The position numbers were made by a program, and so were the translations under genes. Below the pieces are notes generated by a model. The model searched no databases and was not told the origin of the DNA. It worked only from the letters and a program-made list of their open reading frames with translations. A stretch of DNA of 64,000 bases, taken from NCBI RefSeq assembly GCF_003391095.1, contig NZ_CP031447.1, forward strand, positions 2,232,001 to 2,296,000. Reading direction: 5' to 3'. Below, in pieces: positions 16,304-23,934 of the stretch. Position 1 is the stretch's first letter. Every line of letters begins with the position of its first letter. Source of the stretch: Austwickia chelonae (GTDB taxonomy: Bacteria; Actinomycetota; Actinomycetes; Actinomycetales; Dermatophilaceae).

Positions 16304-17806
16304 ATGAAACCTGTCTCGTCCGACTCCGGTGCGCTTCCACAGAACACCCGTCAACCCGCTGAAGGGGATGACCGCGCGTACGACAGAGCGACGACGCAGA
16401 CCGGTACATCTGACGGCAATCCCTCTTCCGTACAGAGCGGCGGGTTGCACCGGACACTGAAGAACCGGCACATCCAGATGATCGCGCTGGGTGGTGCAAT
16501 CGGCACCGGGCTCTTCTACGGCTCCAGTGCCAGCATCAAGATGGCAGGCCCTGCCATCATCCTGGCCTATCTCGTCGGTGGACTGATGATCTTCCTGATC
16601 ATGCGGGCCCTCGGAGAGATGTCCGTCCAGAATCCCGTCTCCGGCGCTTTCGCCCATTACGCGCACGAGAACGTCGGCCCCTTCGCCGGGTTCTTCTCCG
16701 GCTGGAACTACTGGTTCAACTACGTCACGGTGAGCATGGCCGAGCTCGCAGTGGTCGGCATCTACGTCAACTTCTGGTTCCCGGATATCCCCAAGTGGGT
16801 GAGCAGCGCAGTCTTCCTGGTCCTGATCACTGCGATCAACCTGGTGAGTGTCAGCGCCTACGGTGAATTCGAATTCTGGTTCGCGCTGATCAAAGTGGTG
16901 GCCATCATCGCCATGATCCTCTTCGGGTTGGCGATGATCCTGTTCGGCCTGGGCAACGGCGGTGACCCCGTCGGGCTGAGCAATCTGACCGAGCACGGCG
17001 GCTTCTTCCCCCACGGCTGGTGGGGGGTGACCACCGCGCTGGTGATCGTCATGTTCTCCTTCGGCGGGGTGGAACTCATCGGAATCACCGCAGGTGAAGC
17101 CGCTGACCCTGCCCGGAGCATCCCCAAGGCCATCAACGAAGTCGTCCTGCGGATCTTCGTGTTCTACGTGGGTGCAATCTTCGTGATCCTGTGCATCTTC
17201 CCCTGGGAGCGGGTCGGCGACGAGGGAAGTCCTTTCGTGACCGTCTTCGCCAAGATCGGTATCCCCGCCGCAGCCAGCCTGCTCAACATGGTGGTTCTGA
17301 CCGCAGCCGTCTCTGCGTACAACAGCGGTCTCTACAGCAACGGACGCATGCTGCTCTCACTGGCCAAGCAGGGAAATGCACCGAGTTTCCTACAACGGGT
17401 CAGCGCGCAGGGCTCACCCTATGCCGGGATCCTGGTCTCCTCCGCTGTCACCGGCATCGCTGTCCTCCTCACCTATCTGCTCCCGGGAAAGGTCTTCCTG
17501 TACCTGATCTCCGTGGCCTTGACCGCCGCCAACCTCAACTGGATCCTGATCGTGTTCACCCAGTTGAAGTTCCGTCAGCGCATCGGGGTGGAGGAAGCGG
17601 GCAAACTGAAATTCCCCATGCCTCTCCACCCCTTCTCGAACTATCTCGTACTGGCGTTCCTCGGTCTTGTCACCGTTTTGATGTGGTTCCTCCCCGATTT
17701 CAGATATGCGCTCTACGTCGCTCCGATCTGGGTCGGCACCCTCAGCCTCGGATATGTCCTCAAATGCCGAGCAGAGAAACGCCGCGGCATGACCCCCGTC
17801 CCATAA
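16304..17806 (+). CDS. Amino acid permease, APC superfamily (AAT family), possibly asparagine
   Basis: 500 aa with a polar N-terminus of about 50 residues and 12 predicted helices. The first carries IALGGAIGTGLFYGSSASIK, the substrate-binding unwound helix of the AAT family (proton symporters such as GabP, ProY and AnsP); MRALGEMSVQNPVSGAFAHY and the conserved GGVELIGITAGEAADPARSI also fit. Start ATG 16304 has only a weak GAG upstream. L-asparaginase follows 52 nt downstream on the same strand, which suggests an asparagine permease; specificity is inference from that pairing. Confidence 0.85.
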   Translation: MKPVSSDSGALPQNTRQPAEGDDRAYDRATTQTGTSDGNPSSVQSGGLHRTLKNRHIQMIALGGAIGTGLFYGSSASIKMAGPAIILAYLVGGLMIFLIMRALGEMSVQNPVSGAFAHYAHENVGPFAGFFSGWNYWFNYVTVSMAELAVVGIYVNFWFPDIPKWVSSAVFLVLITAINLVSVSAYGEFEFWFALIKVVAIIAMILFGLAMILFGLGNGGDPVGLSNLTEHGGFFPHGWWGVTTALVIVMFSFGGVELIGITAGEAADPARSIPKAINEVVLRIFVFYVGAIFVILCIFPWERVGDEGSPFVTVFAKIGIPAAASLLNMVVLTAAVSAYNSGLYSNGRMLLSLAKQGNAPSFLQRVSAQGSPYAGILVSSAVTGIAVLLTYLLPGKVFLYLISVALTAANLNWILIVFTQLKFRQRIGVEEAGKLKFPMPLHPFSNYLVLAFLGLVTVLMWFLPDFRYALYVAPIWVGTLSLGYVLKCRAEKRRGMTPVP

Positions 17807-17858
17807 CAGCGCCCCGCCTGTGCCGGGCGTATTCCTCGGCAGAGGTCAGAATTGAGCC

Positions 17859-18878
17859 ATGATCTCTGCTGACGCTCCCCTTCCGCGCCCACACGTCCTG
17901 GTCCTGGCCACCGGGGGAACCATTGCCGGATCGACCAGCGCCACCGAGACGGTGAACTATGCCGCCGGCGTGGTCGACGTGGACAAGCTCATCGACGCAG
18001 TCCCCGGCCTGGACACCTTGGCCGAGATCTCCCACCGCCAGCTCTGGCAAGTGGACTCGGTCGACATGGACCCGGACCGTCAGCTGGAACTGGTTCGTCA
18101 GGTGCGCTCACAGGTGGCCCGGCCTGATATCGACGGAATCGTCATCACCCACGGAACAGACACGCTGGAGGAAAGTGCCTACCTTCTTGATCTCCTCGTA
18201 GGCTCACCGAAACCAGTGGTGCTCGTCGGCTCGATGCGACCGGCCGACGCGCTCAGCGCAGACGGGCCTGCGAATCTACGCCATGCCGTGCTCGTGGCAG
18301 CGTCCCCGCTCTCTCGCGATCTGGGCGTCCTGGTCGTCATCGGCGAGGAGATCCACGCCGCCAGGTCCACCCGTAAGGTCCACGCCACCCGGACTCATGC
18401 CTTCGACTCCCCGTACGGCCCTCTGGGCGAGATCGTCGCCGAAGAACCTCACTACTCACGGGCTCTTCACCGCTGCTCCGCCGTCGACCCCACATCCGCA
18501 GCAACGATCTCAGCGGTCGGCGCTGAGCTCCCTCCGGTCGAGGTCGTGCAGGGACGCGCCGGACTGCCCCAGCCGATACTGCAAGCTGTCCTCGACTCCG
18601 GTGCCGCCGGGGTGGTCTACGTCGGACATGGCGCAGGCAATATTCCCGCCGACGTGCTCCCCCGGCTACAGACTTTGGTCGAGGCCGGTGTCGTGGTCAT
18701 GCGAGCGTCCCGAGTCGGTTCCGGCACGGTGTCCCGCAAGGGGGCGGTCGACGACGACCAGTACGGTTTCGTGGCCGCCGGCGATCTGACTCCGCAACAG
18801 GGCAGGATCGCACTCTCCGTCGCGCTGACCCAGTCCCGCGATCCACGGCAGGTACAACAATTCATCGACTCACATTGA
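17859..18878 (+). CDS. L-asparaginase
   Basis: 339 aa of the asparaginase/glutaminase family, which hydrolyses L-asparagine to aspartate and ammonia. Active-site motif 1 LATGGTIAGS has the nucleophile Thr21; motif 2 ITHGTDTLEES has Thr100 and Asp101. No signal peptide is visible, so a cytosolic enzyme is expected although the sequence resembles type II. The preceding permease gene makes an uptake-and-hydrolysis unit likely. Converges on pepN, whose stop codon is 38 nt away. Confidence 0.93.
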   Translation: MISADAPLPRPHVLVLATGGTIAGSTSATETVNYAAGVVDVDKLIDAVPGLDTLAEISHRQLWQVDSVDMDPDRQLELVRQVRSQVARPDIDGIVITHGTDTLEESAYLLDLLVGSPKPVVLVGSMRPADALSADGPANLRHAVLVAASPLSRDLGVLVVIGEEIHAARSTRKVHATRTHAFDSPYGPLGEIVAEEPHYSRALHRCSAVDPTSAATISAVGAELPPVEVVQGRAGLPQPILQAVLDSGAAGVVYVGHGAGNIPADVLPRLQTLVEAGVVVMRASRVGSGTVSRKGAVDDDQYGFVAAGDLTPQQGRIALSVALTQSRDPRQVQQFIDSH

Positions 18879-18916
18879 GCTCGACGTAGCCGTACCTGCC
18901 GCCAGAGACGAGGTCT

Positions 18917-21415
18917 TCACGGCGCCGGGCGGAAGCGCTCCTGGGAAGCAATCGCCTGCCGGATCCGAGCTGCGCCGTCGATCATCGCCCTGCGGACCGG
19001 TTCACTCATCGGAGTGCGTGCCAAGGCCTGCTCCACCTTCGCAAGAGTTTCAGCCTCGACAAGTTCCCGAGGGAAAGCGGCCGAGGCGAGGCCTCCCAGC
19101 GCGTAGTCACCCATCTTCCCTGAAAGAGCTGGAATATCGGTGATATACCGTTCGGCGTAGGGGCTGAGCGTTTCGCTGTCGGTAAAACGCCAGAAGCCGA
19201 TGGCCAGGGCTTCGAGCTCGTAATAGGACCGTTCTCCCTTGGCGATCTCCGACCAGACCCAGGCCTTGTTCTCAGCCCCTGGCAAGGCCGCCCGCGCCCG
19301 TAGGTGCGCCATCTGCCCCGAGAGAGTCCGGTCCTGTGCTGCCAGCCGATCCAGATACGCGCGATCGACACCGCCCTGTTCAGCGAGAGTGGCAGCAGCT
19401 TCCCACCGAAGATCCGAATCATGCGCCAACGGCTCTCGGGTGGTGTCACCCTCGGCCAGCGCACGCAAGAAGTCCTTGTCGACGCTCCATCGGGCTCGAC
19501 CGCTGACAGCAGCCGGATAGGCGGGACTGTCCGGCCCGGACCGCGCGGCGACCCGTCCGCACATCTCGGCCAGAGCCCGACGGGCAGCAGGCTGCTCATC
19601 GAGCGGAAGGAAGTACCGCACCAACGGCTTCAAGATCTGCAGGAAGGCTCCTCTCAGGACGAGAGGCTCCGTCTCCTCCGGCAACGCCCGAATAGCGATG
19701 TCGAGCACCTGCCTCGGATCAATCAGTGCGTCGACCATCCCGGCGTACAACGCAGACCAGATCATCGCGCGCGCAACAGGGTCATCGATGAGTGGGAGCT
19801 CCTCGAGGAGGGAGTCCAGGGTGGACTTGCTGAGTCGTGGAGTGGCCCAGGTGTATGAGCCGACGTCAGGGACGACCACTGCAGGCAGCGGCTGTCCGGC
19901 CAGCTCCTCCACGACGGTCTGGTGGCTGTCGATCGCCACCGGAATGCGCCAGATCTCCTTACCCCCGGTGAACCCTGCGATCTCGATGGCATGCGGCCGG
20001 TCCGCTGGTGACTCGGCAGGTGATTCTCTGCGCACCGTCGCTGCCGTCATGCGGCCGCCCTCAGCGTCGATGTCCACGGCGAGCGCGTCCATCCGCGAGG
20101 TCCGTAGCCATTCCTGGGACCAGTCCGCTAGTGAACGTCCGGACTCTGTTTCCATCGCACCGATGAAGTCCGCGAGGTCGGCATTGCTGAACAGGTGGTC
20201 GTTCAGGTAGCGGCGTACCCCCGCGTCGAAGGTGTCCTGCCCCAGGTAATGGACCAGCTGAGCGAGAACAGCCGCACCTTTCGCGTAGGAGATGCCGTCG
20301 AAGTTCTGCAGCGCGCTTGGTGCGTCGCGTGGGGTCTGCCCGGCGACAGGGTGGGTGGAGGGGCTGCGTTCGGCGGTGGATCCCCACAGCTTCCGCGCGA
20401 TGGTGAAACCAGTCCATGCCGAGGTGAATTCGGTAGCTTCCAGGCAGGCTCTGTGTGCCATGTACTCCGCGAAGGACTCGTTCAGCCACAGGTCGCCCCA
20501 CCACCGCATGGTGACCAGGTCGCCGAACCACATGTGGGCCATCTCGTGCAGGATCGTGTTCGCCCGTCCGGCGAGTTCGGCTCCGTCGGGGACGCCTCGG
20601 AAGATCATCTGGTCGCGTAGGGTCACGCAGCCGGGGTTCTCCATCGCGCCTGCGTTGAACTCCGGAACGAAGACCTGATGGTAGGCGCCGAAGGGATATC
20701 TGATGCCGAAGAGCCGGTGGTAATGGTCGAAGCCGGCCTTGGTGAGTTCCATCAACTCATCGCTTTGTTCTTTCAGCCGTTCTGCCAGTGAAGCCCGAGC
20801 GTGCAGCCCTAGAGGAATCCCGTCGTGGACATCGGTGATGCTGGCATAGGGACCGGCACAGACGGTGACGAAATAGGTGGACAGAGGTTTGGTCTCGGCC
20901 AGTCGCCAGATGCCTTCGTCGTCTTGGCTGGCTTCTCCGTTGCCCAGCACGATCCAGTTCTGGGGCGCCCGCACGGAGATCTCGTGGATGGCTTTCATAT
21001 CGGGTTGGTCGAAGCAGGCGTACACCTGTGGCGCTGCATCCAGGAAGAGCTGTCCGTAGACGTAATGCTGTTCGTCGGCCGGGTCCACAGCGCGGTGGAG
21101 CCCCTGGCCGTCTCGCCCGTAGGCCATGGTGGCTTCGACGATCAGTTCGTTGTCCGCCACCAAACCGCCCAGTGGGAGACGTCCCTGGTCGGCCTGCGCC
21201 GGGTCCAGGTCGTCCCCGTTCAGGGTGAGTCGGTGCACCTCGTGAGCCTTCAGGTCGATGAAGGTCTGTGCTCCTGGCTCAGCGCAGGAGAAGCGCACGA
21301 TGGTCCGCGACCCGAAGAACTGTTCACCACGGTCCAGGTCCAGGTCGACGGTGTAACGGGACACCTCGATCAGACGGGAGCGTTGCTCGGCCTCGGTGTA
21401 TAGCAAACCTGTCAT
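18917..21415 (-). CDS. pepN: Aminopeptidase N (M1 metallopeptidase)
   Basis: 832 aa, usual for actinobacterial PepN. The exopeptidase motif GAMENPG is at 256-262 and the zinc site HEMAH at 290-294 with the third ligand Glu313 in LNESFAEY. The C-terminal ERAP1-like helical domain is complete. No signal peptide, so it should remove N-terminal residues from cytosolic peptides. Lies downstream of htpX with a 65-nt gap; co-transcription is possible. Confidence 0.96.
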   Translation of the reverse strand: MTGLLYTEAEQRSRLIEVSRYTVDLDLDRGEQFFGSRTIVRFSCAEPGAQTFIDLKAHEVHRLTLNGDDLDPAQADQGRLPLGGLVADNELIVEATMAYGRDGQGLHRAVDPADEQHYVYGQLFLDAAPQVYACFDQPDMKAIHEISVRAPQNWIVLGNGEASQDDEGIWRLAETKPLSTYFVTVCAGPYASITDVHDGIPLGLHARASLAERLKEQSDELMELTKAGFDHYHRLFGIRYPFGAYHQVFVPEFNAGAMENPGCVTLRDQMIFRGVPDGAELAGRANTILHEMAHMWFGDLVTMRWWGDLWLNESFAEYMAHRACLEATEFTSAWTGFTIARKLWGSTAERSPSTHPVAGQTPRDAPSALQNFDGISYAKGAAVLAQLVHYLGQDTFDAGVRRYLNDHLFSNADLADFIGAMETESGRSLADWSQEWLRTSRMDALAVDIDAEGGRMTAATVRRESPAESPADRPHAIEIAGFTGGKEIWRIPVAIDSHQTVVEELAGQPLPAVVVPDVGSYTWATPRLSKSTLDSLLEELPLIDDPVARAMIWSALYAGMVDALIDPRQVLDIAIRALPEETEPLVLRGAFLQILKPLVRYFLPLDEQPAARRALAEMCGRVAARSGPDSPAYPAAVSGRARWSVDKDFLRALAEGDTTREPLAHDSDLRWEAAATLAEQGGVDRAYLDRLAAQDRTLSGQMAHLRARAALPGAENKAWVWSEIAKGERSYYELEALAIGFWRFTDSETLSPYAERYITDIPALSGKMGDYALGGLASAAFPRELVEAETLAKVEQALARTPMSEPVRRAMIDGAARIRQAIASQERFRPAP

Positions 21416-21480
21416 TTGCCCACTGTGTCATGTGTCCTGGTCCGATCGGCTGCTTTTCGGCCGTGCCGCGACACTCGAGA

Positions 21481-22335
21481 TCAGAGCTGCCTGGACATGG
21501 CCTCCAGCCGTGCAATCCGCTGATCCATCGGCGGATGGGTGCTGAACAGCGTCGACACGTCTTGCGGGCGGAACGGGTTGGCGATCATGAGATGGCTGGC
21601 GTTCACCAGGTCTTGTTCCGGTTCCAGCGGTGCCCGTGAGGTCCCCGCTTCCAGCTTGCGCAGCGCGCTGGCCAAGGCCAGTGGGTCGCCGGTCAGCAAT
21701 GCACCGTCCTGATCAGCGTCGTACTCCCGGGTGCGGGAGATCGCGAACTGGATCACCGTGGCTGCCAACGGCGCAAGCAGGGCCAAAGCAATCATCGCGA
21801 TGGGATTCGGCCGCTCCTCGTCCTTGCCTCCACCGACGAACATCATCATCTGAGCCACGCTCGTGATGACTCCCGCCAGTGCTGCGGCCACCGAGGAGGT
21901 CAGGATGTCCCGGTTGTAGACGTGCATCAGCTCATGGCCCAGCACTCCGCGCAGTTCACGTTCGTCCAGCAGGTGAAGGATTCCCTCGGTGCAGCACACT
22001 GCGGCATTCTTCGGGTTCCGTCCCGTCGCAAAGGCATTCGGCGCTTCGGTGGGAGAGACGTACAACGTCGGCATCGGTTTGCCTGCTTTGGCACTCAGCT
22101 CGGAGACAATCCGGTACATGACGGGCTGTTGTTCAGGAGTGACCGGGTAGGCCCGCATCGAGCGGATAGCGATCTTATGGCTGTTCCAGTACCCGTAGAA
22201 GGTCACCGCCACGCCGATGAGCGCGAAGAGCCAGATGAATCGACCACGCCCCACCAGGGCACCGATGCCGAGCAGCAGTGCCCAGATCACGCCGAAGAGG
22301 ACGGCGGTCTTGAGTCCGTTGTGATGCCGATGCAT
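21481..22335 (-). CDS. htpX: Zinc metalloprotease HtpX homologue
   Basis: 284 aa M48 membrane protease. Two N-terminal helices (about 9-28 and 32-50), zinc motif HELMH at 134-138, two further helices (about 150-168 and 180-198) and the third ligand region SRTREYDADQDGALL. HtpX degrades damaged membrane proteins. It is downstream of the NuoB/C/I-like cassette with a 57-nt gap and no clear terminator, so it may be expressed with it. Confidence 0.95.
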   Translation of the reverse strand: MHRHHNGLKTAVLFGVIWALLLGIGALVGRGRFIWLFALIGVAVTFYGYWNSHKIAIRSMRAYPVTPEQQPVMYRIVSELSAKAGKPMPTLYVSPTEAPNAFATGRNPKNAAVCCTEGILHLLDERELRGVLGHELMHVYNRDILTSSVAAALAGVITSVAQMMMFVGGGKDEERPNPIAMIALALLAPLAATVIQFAISRTREYDADQDGALLTGDPLALASALRKLEAGTSRAPLEPEQDLVNASHLMIANPFRPQDVSTLFSTHPPMDQRIARLEAMSRQL

Positions 22336-22392
22336 ACCTCGAGCAACGATCTCCTCGGACGACCTTGTTCCCGCAACGAGGTGGTCTTGTGT

Positions 22393-22845
22393 TCATCGGG
22401 TCCTTCGGCCGCCTCCATGCCCTCGCCCTGAGTCCTTCGACCGCGGTGGCAATGCACCTGATTCGAGTTCCTCAAGCGGCTCGATCTGCGCGCGCCACTG
22501 CTCCAGGCGCGGGCTCTCCGCAAGGAGGTCATGCACCCCGCCCGCTCGTGCTGTGGCCGGCGACCAGAACAGGGCGTCAAAAGGGCACACCTCGACGCAG
22601 ATACCGCAGAAGAGACACAGGCCGAAGTCGATGGCGAAGCGGTCGAGCCGGTGGACTGTCCTGGTTCGGCTGGTCGGCCCGGCTCCCGGTGGGGGAAGTT
22701 CCTCGGCGTGAGCGGAGATGTGGATGCACCAGTCGGGGCATTCCCGTGCGCACAGCATGCAGCTGGTGCAAGCTTGCGTGTCGAGGGCGATCACGCCACG
22801 GCTGCGGGCCGGCGCTGCCACCGGGTCACTACTCGTTCCCGTCAT
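22393..22845 (-). CDS. NuoI-like 2x[4Fe-4S] ferredoxin-type subunit (orphan cassette)
   Basis: 150 aa with two 4Fe-4S motifs in NuoI spacing: Cys26-29-32-36 (CTSCMLCARECPDWC) and Cys77-80-83-87 (CLFCGICVEVCPFDAL). A Pro-rich loop separates them, and the last 40 residues are polar and basic. It is clearly distinct from the full NuoI at 35245. ATG 22845 overlaps the stop of the NuoC-like gene as ATGA, fixing the start. It could pass electrons between ferredoxin clusters and the adjacent NuoB-like subunit; function unproven. Confidence 0.85.
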   Translation of the reverse strand: MTGTSSDPVAAPARSRGVIALDTQACTSCMLCARECPDWCIHISAHAEELPPPGAGPTSRTRTVHRLDRFAIDFGLCLFCGICVEVCPFDALFWSPATARAGGVHDLLAESPRLEQWRAQIEPLEELESGALPPRSKDSGRGHGGGRRTR

Positions 22846-23342
22846 GAGGGCCACCCGGTAGGGACTCCGGGAGGGCTGAGCCTGCGTCGTGAGCTCCGGC
22901 GACCGCCAGCCGAGCTCTCCCCTGGTTCGACCGCTCCTGGCCACGGGGTGCTTCCTCGTGCTGCCAGGGGCGTGGTCCTCGACAGTGGCGGCGGGCCTTC
23001 GTAACTGGCCGACAGCAGTAGTCGATCGGTACAGCCTGCGATGTCGACTCCGGTCATCTCGACAGCAACCCTTTCCTGCCAGGTCGCTCCCGGCCAGAGA
23101 CCGCCCAACCCTGCCAGCTGTGCGGTCGGCGGGACCCTGGTCCAGATCTCACGACGGCGCGGCGTCGACATCGAGTGCAGGTCGACCAGGTGGATCATCA
23201 CATCGATCCCCGGATCGTGGTCGTCCTGGCTCTCGTCGACGGCGGCGAGGATTTCGAGGACGGTGTAGCCATCTTCGTACGCCGAACTGGCCGTATCGAC
23301 CCATTGGGTGACCGGCACCGTCAGGACTTCGGCCTGATTCAT
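22842..23342 (-). CDS. NuoC-like subunit (orphan cassette)
   Basis: 166 aa, weakly but recognisably related to complex I 30-kDa subunits: LWPGATWQERVAVEMTGVDI resembles the NuoC core motif (YPGA-WxERE-xDMFGI), and the C-terminal GPPPLSRTTPLAARGSTPWP corresponds to the conserved tail. NuoC is a docking partner between NuoD and NuoB/I. Starts at ATG 23342 overlapping the NuoB-like stop (ATGA) and ends overlapping the NuoI-like start, so translation is coupled across all three. Confidence 0.75.
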   Translation of the reverse strand: MNQAEVLTVPVTQWVDTASSAYEDGYTVLEILAAVDESQDDHDPGIDVMIHLVDLHSMSTPRRREIWTRVPPTAQLAGLGGLWPGATWQERVAVEMTGVDIAGCTDRLLLSASYEGPPPLSRTTPLAARGSTPWPGAVEPGESSAGGRRSSRRRLSPPGVPTGWPS

Positions 23343-23743
23343 TCCAGCCCCTCCACCGCTGCCAGCAGCGCTTCCGGTCGTGGCGGACATCCGGGGACAT
23401 AGGCATCCACGGGAAGGAGCTGATCGACTCCCTTGGTCACTGCGTACGAATCCCAGTAGGGTCCTCCGGTGTTGGCGCACGAGCCGAAAGAGATGACTCG
23501 TAGACCCTCGCCTGCTTCTGCGGAGAGCTCCGCATACTGGGCCGCGATCAGCGGCGCCATCGCATCGGTCACCGTTCCGGCTACGACGAGCACATCCGTC
23601 GGGCCGCTGTCGTGCGGTGGCGGAGCATCTGCCTCCTGCTTCGCGCATCCGGCTTTGGCCGCCGCGACCTCGACCGCGCAACACGCCAGTCCGGCATCGA
23701 GACCGTGGACACGTAAACCCGGTCGGAGGGGAAGAAGACACAT
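23339..23743 (-). CDS. NuoB-like [4Fe-4S] subunit (orphan cassette)
   Basis: 134 aa of the NuoB/hydrogenase small-subunit family. All four N2-type cluster ligands are present: Cys21-Cys22 in DAGLACCAVEV, Cys89 in SFGSCANTGG and Cys119 in [11 protein letters not shown]. It is shorter than NuoB at 44040 and lacks its N-terminal extension. No NuoD-like large subunit and no membrane-arm gene accompany it. It is divergent from korA. The ATG at 23743 has no Shine-Dalgarno but a -10-like box 6 nt upstream, so the mRNA may be leaderless. Confidence 0.85.
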   Translation of the reverse strand: MCLLPLRPGLRVHGLDAGLACCAVEVAAAKAGCAKQEADAPPPHDSGPTDVLVVAGTVTDAMAPLIAAQYAELSAEAGEGLRVISFGSCANTGGPYWDSYAVTKGVDQLLPVDAYVPGCPPRPEALLAAVEGLE

Positions 23744-23749
23744 AGGTTC

Positions 23750-23755
23750 AGAGTA
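23750..23755 (-). promoter_or_regulatory. Candidate -10 box of a leaderless promoter for the NuoB-like gene
   Basis: TACTCT on the minus strand fits the TANNNT consensus and ends 6 nt before the A of the ATG at 23743, the spacing that places the first transcribed base at the start codon. No Shine-Dalgarno lies between. Leaderless mRNAs are common in actinobacteria. A -35 is not obvious. Confidence 0.4.
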
Positions 23756-23934
23756 ACGAGAACGAAAGAACCCGATTTTTCACATGTCTCCCGGAACTCT
23801 CAGCGAAGTCAAATCCACTCCTACCAGAGTCGACCTTGACATCGTCATATCCACGAGCTTTCCCTATGATGGCCGAGTTCACGGGCACCATCAGCCTCGG
23901 AACCACACCACCCTCCCCCCAGTAAAGAGGTTCG

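Noticed and set aside
23836-23870. TTGACA...TATGAT promoter for korA
   Set aside because: Both boxes look good but are 23 nt apart, beyond normal sigma-70 spacing, so the pair is not called.
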